A DNA stretch of 7,111 nt from Parvibaculum sp. (GCA_020062605.1 JAGUWA010000349.1:1-7111), one strand, 5' to 3'. Positions 1 through 6,271 are shown, numbered from the stretch's first letter. Made by a program: numbers and translations. Notes: generated from the letters alone by a model not told the origin.

Positions 1-29
1 ACGCTGAGTTCAACCTGCAGGGAAACCGA

Positions 30-782
30 ATGCTCGACCGTCTTCGCCTTCTTCCGACCGTCATTCTTTGCGCCTCGCTGTTGCTGGTGCTGAAGCTCGC
101 CGATCTTGCAACCGGCGGCGAGGGCAGCGCGACGATCTCGGCGATCTCGATTGCCCAGGCCAGCGCGCCCGAGGAGAAATCCGGCGAAGAGCCCGAGGCG
201 CATGGTGAGGCGGCGGCTCATGGCGACGCGGCGTCCGGCGAGGCGGAGGGCGAGACGGCAGCCGTTACGCCGCCGGCGCAGGTTCCCGCCGCCGAACCGG
301 AAATCAGCAAGTCCGAGCGCACGGTGTTGCAAAGCCTGGCGTCGCGGCGCAAGGAACTCGATACCCGTGCCGGGGAACTCGACACGCGTGAGCAACTTCT
401 CGCGGCCGCCGAAAAACGCGTCGAGGAACGGATCGCCGAGCTGAAGGACATCGAAGCGCGAATCAATGAGCGGATCGGCGCGGAAGACGAGGCGAACGAG
501 GCGCGGATCGCCGGGCTTGTGTCGATGTACGAAACCATGAAACCGAAGGATGCGGCCCGCATCTTCGAACGGCTCGACATGGGCGTGCTGCTCGACGTGG
601 TGATGCGGATGCAGCCGCGGAAGATGGCTGCGGTGCTGGCCGCCATGGATCCCGTCGTGGCACAGGACCTCACCGTCGAACTTGCAACCGGCGACCGGCT
701 TTCCGGAATCCGGACGGGGGAGAGCGCGGATGAGGCCGAGACGCCGGCCGAGGTGCTTCCCGGCGGCGAAAAAGCCAGCTAA
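30..782 (+). CDS. MotE-like flagellar protein with coiled coil and MgtE_N-like domain
   Basis: Protein of 250 residues. Residues 7-25 form one hydrophobic segment (signal anchor or signal peptide; no lipobox around Cys14), so the rest should lie in the periplasm. Residues 40-90 are Ala/Glu-rich, acidic and probably disordered. Residues 95-150 are a charged heptad-like coiled coil. Residues 158-220 resemble the MgtE intracellular N domain (MKPKDAARIFERLD, then MQPRKMAAVLAAMDP), the combination seen in MotE-type proteins of Alphaproteobacteria. In Sinorhizobium, MotE is a periplasmic chaperone of the motility protein MotC; the role here is inferred. The ATG at 30 is supported by AGGGA at 19-23, six bases upstream, and by the hydrophobic N-terminus starting at once. 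The frame is open to the window edge, so an earlier start cannot be fully excluded. No stop or frameshift interrupts it. The next gene is read in the same direction but has its own promoter. The family call is firm; the exact name is not. Confidence 0.85.
   Translation: MLDRLRLLPTVILCASLLLVLKLADLATGGEGSATISAISIAQASAPEEKSGEEPEAHGEAAAHGDAASGEAEGETAAVTPPAQVPAAEPEISKSERTVLQSLASRRKELDTRAGELDTREQLLAAAEKRVEERIAELKDIEARINERIGAEDEANEARIAGLVSMYETMKPKDAARIFERLDMGVLLDVVMRMQPRKMAAVLAAMDPVVAQDLTVELATGDRLSGIRTGESADEAETPAEVLPGGEKAS
198..233 (+). repeat. Two-copy 18-base tandem repeat in the MotE-like gene
   Basis: Two adjacent 18-base units (198-215 and 216-233) differ at three positions and encode AHGEAA and AHGDAA. 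They lie in the acidic Ala/Glu-rich linker between the membrane segment and the coiled coil. This looks like local duplication in a disordered linker that tolerates length change; it probably has no specific function. Confidence 0.6.
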
Positions 783-805
783 TCCGCCCTTTTGCTTCCG
801 CACCC

Positions 806-837
806 TTAAGTCCCACTTAACCGGCCATGCCTAGACT
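806..837 (+). promoter_or_regulatory. CtrA-type promoter for the giant TPR gene
   Basis: TTAA at 806-809 and TTAA at 817-820 are separated by exactly seven bases, matching the CtrA half-site pattern TTAA-N7-TTAA. A -10-like hexamer TAGACT lies at 832-837, 11 bases after the box, which places the box over the -35 region as in CtrA-activated promoters. The predicted transcript start is near 843-845, giving a leader of about 95 bases before the ATG at 940. The motif is seen directly; binding by CtrA is inferred from known alphaproteobacterial flagellar regulation. Confidence 0.6.
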
Positions 838-842
838 GCACG

Positions 843-863
843 ATGACGGCAGAAAGCCGTCAT
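843..863 (+). other. Perfect hairpin at the predicted 5' end of the TPR mRNA
   Basis: ATGACGGC (843-850), loop AGAAA, then GCCGTCAT (856-863) form a perfect 8-bp stem with a 5-base loop. A G-U pair (842/864) could extend it. No T-tract follows, so a classical intrinsic terminator for the upstream gene is unlikely. It coincides with the transcript start predicted from the -10-like hexamer at 832-837, so it could act as a 5'-terminal mRNA-stabilising stem-loop, or be an operator for a dimeric regulator. Confidence 0.5.
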
Positions 864-939
864 TCGTGGGCAGAAGCTTTTGGGACGCAGCGGCGTGACT
901 CGATCTCACCGAAATTCAGAGCAGCAGGAGAAGGTCCGC

Positions 940-3900
940 ATGCGCATTCGCGCTTTGGCGGCGATTGCCACCCTGTTCCTGCTCGCTGCCGCACTTGCGC
1001 CCGCGGCCCGCGCCGCCGAAGCCACGACGCTGTCGCTCAGCGAACGGGACGGCTATGGCCGCATGGTCTTCACGTTTCCGGGCAAGGTCCCCGGCTATCG
1101 CGCCGCGATCAACGCCGGCATTCTCGTTCTTCAGTTCGACAAGCCTTTCAATGCGGATACGGAGGAATTCGTCCGGCAGATGCCGCGCTATGTTGCGCTG
1201 GCCCGGCAGGACGGCGACAAGGGTACCATCCGCCTCGCGCTGACGACGGATTTCTGGCTCGATACGAAGCAGGCCGAGAACTCCGTCTATGTCGACCTCA
1301 TGCCGCCCAGCTGGAGCGGCAAGCCGCCGCCTTTGCCTGCGGATGTGCAGGCGCGACTGGATGCGGCCAGGGAGAAGAAGCGGGCGGAGGAGGAGGCGGA
1401 GCTTGCGGCCAAGGCGCTGGGTGTCGAGAAGCCCACGATCGAAGAGCCGGGCCTTGCCGTGCGTGTCGCGGCGCGCGAGGGCATGACGCGGCTCGTTTTC
1501 GACTGGAACCAGCCGGTTCTCTATTCGCTTGTGGAGCGGGAGGGCCTTGCCACCATTACGTTCGACCGCTCGGCGCGAGTGGACCTCGCGCCGCTGCGTG
1601 CCGACCCGCCACCCTATCTCAGTCATGCGAGCGCTCTCGAACATGACGGCAGGCTTGCCATTGTGCTGACGCTGAAACCCGGCGTGAGTGTGAGCGACTT
1701 CCGCGAGGATATGGCCGTGGTGCTGGACCTGAAGCCTTCGGGCGGCAGCATCGCCCCGGCAGCGCAGACAACGGCCGACGAACTCACCTCGTCGCACACC
1801 TACGGCGCGGAGGAGGCGGATAGCGAGAAAGACGCCCACGGCCCGACGAGTATCCTGCCGAAGGCGGCGCATACTGAAGCCGAAGAGGGCGCGGAAGCAC
1901 AGGCGGAGGCGGCATCGCCGGAGGATACCTCCGAGGCGCGGCACGCAACCAATCCGCTGCCCCAGGGGTCAAGGCCCGAAGGCAAGGCGGTGGTACATTT
2001 CGCCCCCGGCCGAAGCGGAACCGACATCCTCGTCGAATGGCCGGAGCCCGTGGGCACCACCGTCTTTGAAAGGGCGGACAGGCTCTGGATCGTGTTCGAT
2101 GTGGCGCTGCCGCTCGATATGACGGATGCAACGCCGGAAAAGCTCGGCTCGTTCGGCACGCCGGAGGTTCTGACCTTCGAGGAAGGGACTGCGCTTGTCG
2201 TGCCACTGAGCGAAAGAGTGCTGATCGGCGCCGTGGAGGAGGGCGCGTCCTGGCGCATCTCCGCGGGAGAGACGCTGACCACCACGGGACGGCCGGTTTC
2301 ACTTTCGCGAAGCTGGCGCGAGGACGGGCGCGGCAGCGTTGCGTTCGATCTCAAGGCCACGCGCAAGATACTGAGGATGCGCGATCCGCTTGTCGGCGAT
2401 GACATCGTCGTGGCGACGGCGCGCGGCCCCGTGCAGTCCATGCAGACGCCGCGGAGCTTCGTCGAATTTCAGGCTTTGCAGACGGCACAAGGTATCGCCA
2501 TTGTGCCCGTGGCGGACGATGTGAATGTGGCGGCGGCGCCCAACAGCGTGATCGTGACGCGGCGCGATGGGCTTGTGCTGTCGGCCGGCGGTGGCGGTCC
2601 CGAAGCATCAGAGGCGGAAGGCACTTCGGTTGCGGCAGTAAAGGCGCCAGCCGAGATGCATTTCGCGGAATGGCGCAATGCGCCCGGCGAAACCTTCACC
2701 GAGCGGCGGCAGTATTATCTCGGCCGGCTTGCGAATGCGCGAACGCAGGAGATGGGCGATCTGCGCTTTGCCTATGGCCGCTTCCTGCTTGGCTATGGAC
2801 TCGCGCAGGAGGCGCTGGCTGCCTTCGCAGGGGCCCTCGAGGCCGAACAGAAATTCGTGAACGACCCCGCCTTCCGCGCGGCGAAGGGCGTCGCAAACGT
2901 GTTGAGCGGACGTTACGTCGAGGCCATTGCCGATCTTTCGGCGACCGGCCTTGAAAACGCCCCCCACGCCGCGGCATGGCGAGGCCTTGCGCGTGCGGAA
3001 CTCGGGCATTGGGAAGAAGCCCGCGCGCAATTCGGACTCGCGGGCGCCATTCTCGACGCTTTCGACGATGAGTTGCGCACGCGATTCAGGACAGGAGCCG
3101 CCGTCGCGGCCCTCAGGGGCGGCGACGTCAACTCGGCCGAAGCCTATGCGGCGGGTTTTCCGGCGGCGCCGATGAGCAGAAAGGCAGAGGCTGAAATTCT
3201 GCTCGTCCGCGCCATGACGGACGATGCGCGTTCGGGCGGAGTATCGGCGTTGGCGCGATACGACGCGGCGATCGAAACCGGTTATCCGCCGGTTGCGGCG
3301 CGTGCCAGGTTCGGGAAGGCGATGCTGCAGCACAAGCGCGGCGAGATCGATGGGGAGACCTTCGCGAAAGAACTCGAAAGCCTGCGCTATGCATGGCGCG
3401 GAGATGCGCTCGAACTCGAGGTCCTGACGCGGCTCACGGCATTCCGGCTCGAAGAGGGAGAGATCGGCGAAGCGCTGAAGCAGATGCAGACGGCGACCGC
3501 GAACTATCCCGACAGCGAGGAAGCGCACAAGATGAATGTGCGGATGTCCGATATCTTCGCGGACTATTTCCTCAGTGACGCCATCGAGGAAATGGACCCG
3601 GTGCAGGCGCTCGCCCTTTTCGACAGTTTCAAGGATCTGACGCCGATCGGGCAGAGGGGCGATGAAATGATCCGCGCTCTGGCGGAGCGGCTCGTCGAGG
3701 TCGACCTGCTGACGCAGGCAGAGCAGTTGCTCGACTATCAGGTCGCAAACCGCCTTCACGGCGGCGTCGCCAAGGCGCAGGTCGCGGCACGGCTTGCCTC
3801 GATCTACCTGATCGATCAGAAGCCGGAGCAGGCACTCGCGGCGCTCCGGGCGACAAAGCAGAACCTCCTGCCGGAGGCGCTTGCCGAGCGGCGCATGCTC

Positions 3901-4350
3901 CTGGAAGCGCGGGCGCTGGCGGAGAGCAAGCAGTACGACAATGCGCTCGATCTGCTGGAAGGCCGGAAGGACAATATCTCGGCGCGGCTCCGGGCGGATA
4001 CGCTCTGGGATGCGGGACGCTGGCCGGAAGCGGGCGCTTCGATCGAAATGTTCCTCGGCGAAAGCTGGAAGCACGACCAGACGCTGGACGATGAGACGCG
4101 GCTTCTCGTGATGCGCGGCGCCATCGCCTATTCGCTCGCAGGCGATGAGAACGGGCTGTCGAGGTTCAGGGCGAAATTCGGAGAGGCGATGAGCGTGAGC
4201 CCGGATGCGAGCGCCTTCGCGGTCGTCTCCGAGCCCATCGTGGAGCAGGGGGTGGCCTTCCGGGAAATGACGAGCCGGATCGCGTCTGTCGATACGCTCG
4301 AGCGCTTCCTGGCGTCGCTGCGGGTCGAGGGGACACCGGCGCTCAACTGA
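940..4350 (+). CDS. Giant secreted beta-module/TPR protein of the flagellar cluster
   Basis: Protein of 1136 residues. Residues 1-25 are a typical signal peptide (MRIR, hydrophobic stretch, cleavage near ARA/AE), so it is probably periplasmic. Three related beta-rich modules follow at about 27-122, 175-266 and 350-443. They share the order (R)xVFxW..P, GxxxLxFD, DG..I.L.L and a closing VxLDLxP-like strand, recalling AMIN-like folds. A fourth beta-rich stretch covers about 450-548. The modules are joined by a charged helix (134-161) and an acidic Ala/Glu-rich linker (267-348). Residues 570-1136 are alpha-helical with TPR-like units, clearest near 608-710, 831-862 and 945-1010. The ATG at 940 was chosen because AGGAGAAGG (926-934) precedes it and the signal peptide begins there; the in-frame TTG at 880 has no ribosome site and would bury the signal peptide. 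Its place between a MotE-like gene and fliP suggests a motility role. I do not recognise a named gene. The architecture loosely resembles epsilonproteobacterial PflA, a periplasmic motor scaffold; homology is not shown. Confidence 0.85.
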   Translation: MRIRALAAIATLFLLAAALAPAARAAEATTLSLSERDGYGRMVFTFPGKVPGYRAAINAGILVLQFDKPFNADTEEFVRQMPRYVALARQDGDKGTIRLALTTDFWLDTKQAENSVYVDLMPPSWSGKPPPLPADVQARLDAAREKKRAEEEAELAAKALGVEKPTIEEPGLAVRVAAREGMTRLVFDWNQPVLYSLVEREGLATITFDRSARVDLAPLRADPPPYLSHASALEHDGRLAIVLTLKPGVSVSDFREDMAVVLDLKPSGGSIAPAAQTTADELTSSHTYGAEEADSEKDAHGPTSILPKAAHTEAEEGAEAQAEAASPEDTSEARHATNPLPQGSRPEGKAVVHFAPGRSGTDILVEWPEPVGTTVFERADRLWIVFDVALPLDMTDATPEKLGSFGTPEVLTFEEGTALVVPLSERVLIGAVEEGASWRISAGETLTTTGRPVSLSRSWREDGRGSVAFDLKATRKILRMRDPLVGDDIVVATARGPVQSMQTPRSFVEFQALQTAQGIAIVPVADDVNVAAAPNSVIVTRRDGLVLSAGGGGPEASEAEGTSVAAVKAPAEMHFAEWRNAPGETFTERRQYYLGRLANARTQEMGDLRFAYGRFLLGYGLAQEALAAFAGALEAEQKFVNDPAFRAAKGVANVLSGRYVEAIADLSATGLENAPHAAAWRGLARAELGHWEEARAQFGLAGAILDAFDDELRTRFRTGAAVAALRGGDVNSAEAYAAGFPAAPMSRKAEAEILLVRAMTDDARSGGVSALARYDAAIETGYPPVAARARFGKAMLQHKRGEIDGETFAKELESLRYAWRGDALELEVLTRLTAFRLEEGEIGEALKQMQTATANYPDSEEAHKMNVRMSDIFADYFLSDAIEEMDPVQALALFDSFKDLTPIGQRGDEMIRALAERLVEVDLLTQAEQLLDYQVANRLHGGVAKAQVAARLASIYLIDQKPEQALAALRATKQNLLPEALAERRMLLEARALAESKQYDNALDLLEGRKDNISARLRADTLWDAGRWPEAGASIEMFLGESWKHDQTLDDETRLLVMRGAIAYSLAGDENGLSRFRAKFGEAMSVSPDASAFAVVSEPIVEQGVAFREMTSRIASVDTLERFLASLRVEGTPALN

Positions 4351-4357
4351 GCGCCGG
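4336..4357. terminator. Hairpin between convergent genes, overlapping the TPR gene stop
   Basis: CCGGCGCTC (4336-4344), loop AACT, then GAGCGCCGG (4349-4357) form a perfect 9-bp, GC-rich stem. The TGA stop of the TPR gene (4348-4350) lies in the loop and 3' arm. The convergent fliP gene ends at 4378, so this hairpin could serve as a bidirectional end-of-transcript structure. Neither strand shows a T-tract after the stem, so intrinsic termination would be weak; blocking of 3' exonucleases is an alternative. Confidence 0.5.
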
Positions 4358-4377
4358 CAGAGGTTCCGCCCGCTTCC

Positions 4378-5160
4378 TCAGGTACCGAAGCTCTGCACCA
4401 GGCTGCCCGCAATCAGCGACCAGCCGTCGACCAGCACGAAGAAGATCAGCTTGAAGGGCAGCGAGATGATGATCGGTGGCAGCATCATCATGCCCATGGA
4501 CATGAGAACGGACGCGACCACCATGTCGATCACGATGAAGGGCAGGAAGACGAGGAAGCCGATTTCGAAGGCGCGGCGGAGCTCGCTGATCATGAAAGCC
4601 GGAACCAGTACCTGAAGGCCAATTTCCTCGGCCTGTTCGGGCTCGGGCGCATTGGAAAGGTCAACGAAGAGCTGCAAGTCGGCCTTGCGGACCTGCTTCA
4701 GCATGAAAGCCTTGAAGGGCACGCTGGCGCGATCGAAGGCCTCGCCCGTTTCCATCTGCTGGTTCATCAGCGGCTCGACACCTTCTTCATAGGCGGCGGT
4801 GAAGGTCGGCATCATGACGAACGCGGTGAGGAAGAGCGCAAGGCTGACCAGCACCGCATTTGGCGGCGACTGCTGCATGCCGAGCGCCGTGCGCAGGAGG
4901 CCGAGCACCACGATGATGCGCACGAAGGACGTCACCATGATGAGGATCGACGGCGCGAGACTCAGGATCGTGACGAGCGCAACGATCTGGACGACATGAT
5001 CGGTGAGACCGAGCCCGTCCGACAGGTCGACCTGGATGGTTTCGGCGGCGGCCGGATGCGCGAAGGCGAAGCTCAGCGCCACGAGACCGAGCGTGCAAAA
5101 GAGACGCGAGAGGGTGACCGCCTTCATGGCGGCGGCGATTTTCCGGGGCAGGACGATCAC
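4378..5160 (-). CDS. fliP: Flagellar type III export gate protein FliP
   Basis: FliP of 260 residues, a core subunit of the inner-membrane export gate formed with FliQ and FliR. Residues 12-39 form a cleavable signal peptide (cleavage near PAAA/E), as usual for FliP. Hydrophobic segments follow at about 52-75, 80-120 and 186-245. Diagnostic blocks are conserved: APSILIMVTSFVRIIVVLGL (69-88), PPNAVLVSLALFLT (99-112), PAFMISELRRAFEIGF (187-202), IDMVVASVLMSMGMMMLPP (211-229) and PFKLIFFVLVDGW (235-247). The start is GTG at 5160: AAGGAG (reverse of 5169-5174) lies eight bases upstream, and the GTG overlaps the fliO stop as GTGA, which points to translational coupling. An ATG at 5127 (residue 12) is the alternative start and keeps the signal peptide. 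Length and motifs are normal. It is transcribed with fliO and ends tail-to-tail with the TPR gene. Confidence 0.97.
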   Translation of the reverse strand: MIVLPRKIAAAMKAVTLSRLFCTLGLVALSFAFAHPAAAETIQVDLSDGLGLTDHVVQIVALVTILSLAPSILIMVTSFVRIIVVLGLLRTALGMQQSPPNAVLVSLALFLTAFVMMPTFTAAYEEGVEPLMNQQMETGEAFDRASVPFKAFMLKQVRKADLQLFVDLSNAPEPEQAEEIGLQVLVPAFMISELRRAFEIGFLVFLPFIVIDMVVASVLMSMGMMMLPPIIISLPFKLIFFVLVDGWSLIAGSLVQSFGT

Positions 5161-5540
5161 GCGCGGCGCTCCTTGATGAATTCCACGATGCGCTGGAACT
5201 GGACGACATGAGACGGCAGCGTCATCTGAGCCGGTGCGGTCGCGCCCGTTTCGGGCTGTTCCGTTTCGACGGGAACCGGGGCGTCGATGCCTGCCTCGAT
5301 GAGGAGGGGATGTTCGCCGCCGGTCAGGATCAGATGTTCCTTGCCGTCGCGGCGGATCAGCAGAAGACGATGCTTCGCGTCGACAGCCTTCACCTCGACG
5401 ATGCCGAGGCGGCGCTGGCCACCGATGGCGGAGGCGCCGGGCACCAGACCGAGCTTGCGCGCGAGGATCGCGCAGACACCGATCAGCCCAAGGATGAATG
5501 CAAGCGCCGCAACGAACCGGAAGATTTCCGAGAAGTCCAT
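5157..5540 (-). CDS. fliO: Flagellar biosynthesis protein FliO
   Basis: FliO of 127 residues, a small membrane protein that assists FliP assembly into the export gate. One transmembrane helix spans about residues 7-27, followed by basic residues (ARK), then the cytoplasmic FliO domain at about 42-80 with the typical pattern RLGIVEVKAVDAKHRLLLIR and DGKEHLILTGG. The C-terminal part (82-110) is Pro/Glu/Ala-rich and variable in the family. I chose the ATG at 5540 because the membrane helix follows directly; the open frame extends upstream to 5606, but those 22 residues are unlike a FliO N-terminus. The ribosome site is poor: a G-run about 12 bases upstream. The stop TGA (5157-5159) overlaps the fliP GTG. 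It is the first gene of a two-gene operon divergent from flgB. Confidence 0.92.
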   Translation of the reverse strand: MDFSEIFRFVAALAFILGLIGVCAILARKLGLVPGASAIGGQRRLGIVEVKAVDAKHRLLLIRRDGKEHLILTGGEHPLLIEAGIDAPVPVETEQPETGATAPAQMTLPSHVVQFQRIVEFIKERRA

Positions 5541-5591
5541 ACTGGATTTACCCCCACAGGAAACGGCCAGAGACCGTCCGTCATGGGGAAG

Positions 5592-5623
5592 AATTTGCCG
5601 CGTCACGCTTAATGCCGGGTTAA
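5592..5623 (-). promoter_or_regulatory. CtrA-type promoter for fliO-fliP
   Basis: TTAA at 5609-5612 and TTAA at 5620-5623 are separated by exactly seven bases. Read on the minus strand the box begins TTAACC, the fuller CtrA half-site. A -10-like hexamer CAAATT (minus strand, 5597-5592) lies 11 bases downstream, the same spacing as at 806-837. No comparable hexamer sits at that distance on the plus strand, so the box is assigned to fliO. The predicted leader is about 45 bases. CtrA binding is inferred. Confidence 0.55.
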
Positions 5624-5689
5624 GGGCGGGAGAAACCGGGCGCTTCTCTGGTTACCCGTTTGTGAACGAACCCGGTCATTCTTGCCGCG

Positions 5690-5721
5690 TTAGCACGATC
5701 TTAACGCTCGGGCGCAACACT
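5690..5721 (+). promoter_or_regulatory. Probable CtrA-type promoter for flgB-flgC-fliE-fliQ
   Basis: TTAG at 5690-5693, seven bases, then TTAA at 5701-5704 followed by C: a CtrA-type element with one mismatch. The hexamer AACACT at 5716-5721 lies 11 bases downstream, as in the other two promoters of the window, and ends in ACT like TAGACT upstream of the TPR gene. It is a weak -10 in itself. Together with the box at 5609-5623 it gives this divergent region one element facing each operon. The predicted leader of flgB is about 90 bases. Confidence 0.45.
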
Positions 5722-5765
5722 CGACCCTGCCGCCAAGGAATGCGTGGCTTCTAGTCCCGGCCGTT

Positions 5766-5800
5766 TGATCGCTCAGAAGGAGTGTTCGGAGAGCCGGTCG
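5766..5800 (+). other. Leader stem-loop with a Shine-Dalgarno-like sequence in the loop
   Basis: GATCGCTC (5767-5774) can pair with GAGCCGGTC (5791-5799) with one bulged C and one G-U pair; 5766/5800 adds a further U-G pair. The 16-base loop (5775-5790) contains AGAAGGAG, a strong Shine-Dalgarno sequence. No in-frame flgB start follows it: the flgB ATG is 34 bases further on, and the only nearby GTG (5782) overlaps the motif and leads to a stop after about 22 codons. This could be a ribosome standby site or a regulatory element. Judged by eye only. Confidence 0.3.
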
Positions 5801-5816
5801 CGGGGGCACGCGGGCA

Positions 5817-6245
5817 ATGGCAATCGGCGATCTTCCCATCTTCGAAATGATGAAGCAGCGGATGCAGTGGCTGACCGCGCGGCAGCAGGTGCTCGCGCAG
5901 AACGTCGCCAATGCCGACACGCCGGGCTACACGGCGCGCGATCTCAAGCAGCTCGATTTCGGTGCGATGGTGGAGCGGAGCGGCCTCGCGCTTCGTCCCG
6001 CCGCAACGCAGGCAGGCCATATCGGCAGTCCGGTCACGGGCAGCGGACGGAGCCTTCACACCGGCCAGGCGACGGGCGGTGAGGTCGTCAAAAATCCTGA
6101 TTTCGAGACCTCGCCCACGGGCAATTCCGTGGTGCTGGAGGACCAGATGATCAAGGTCGCGCAGAACCAGATGGATTACCAGACGGTGACCGGCCTCTAT
6201 TCGAAGAGCCTCGGGCTCATCAAGATCGCACTCGGCCGTAGCTGA
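5817..6245 (+). CDS. flgB: Flagellar proximal rod protein FlgB
   Basis: FlgB of 142 residues, a proximal rod subunit exported through the flagellar type III system without a cleaved signal and assembled on FliE at the MS ring. The N-terminal rod motif is clear: ARQQVLAQNVANADTPGYTA (21-40), preceded by DLPIFEMMKQRMQW, typical of FlgB. The central part (60-95) is Gly/Thr-rich and variable. The C-terminal amphipathic helix region GNSVVLEDQMIKVAQNQMDY (102-121), followed by LYSKSLGLIKIALG, is also conserved. The start at 5817 is the only reasonable one, but its ribosome site is weak (GGGGG at 5802-5806, ten bases upstream). The strong AGAAGGAG at 5775-5782 is too far away. First gene of an operon; flgC follows after 26 bases. 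Confidence 0.96.
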   Translation: MAIGDLPIFEMMKQRMQWLTARQQVLAQNVANADTPGYTARDLKQLDFGAMVERSGLALRPAATQAGHIGSPVTGSGRSLHTGQATGGEVVKNPDFETSPTGNSVVLEDQMIKVAQNQMDYQTVTGLYSKSLGLIKIALGRS

Positions 6246-6271
6246 GGCGGACTGAAAGGAAGAGACTCAAC

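Noticed and set aside
1..29. Possible end of an upstream gene (CGC TGA at 2-7)
   Set aside because: A single codon plus stop gives no way to recognise a product; in this GC-rich DNA a stop in one frame proves nothing. Upstream flagellar genes are plausible but not visible.
880..939. TTG at 880 as start of the TPR gene
   Set aside because: It adds 20 polar residues before a perfect signal peptide and has no ribosome site, while the ATG at 940 has a strong one.
916..1944. Open frame on the minus strand (342 codons) opposite the beta-module part
   Set aside because: Also a composition shadow: very Arg/Leu-rich, no ribosome site or domain, and it covers the signal peptide and leader of the real gene.
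2608..4074. Long open frame on the minus strand (488 codons) opposite the TPR gene
   Set aside because: It is antisense to a gene with clear signal peptide and TPR features; its translation is Arg-rich without recognisable domains, as expected for shadow frames in GC-rich coding DNA.
5541..5606. N-terminal extension of FliO to 5606
   Set aside because: The extra 22 residues do not resemble a FliO N-terminus and would run almost into the CtrA-type box; the ATG at 5540 leads straight into the membrane helix.
5541..5816. Sigma-54 promoter in the divergent region
   Set aside because: I looked for TGGCAC-N5-TTGC on both strands and found no acceptable match.
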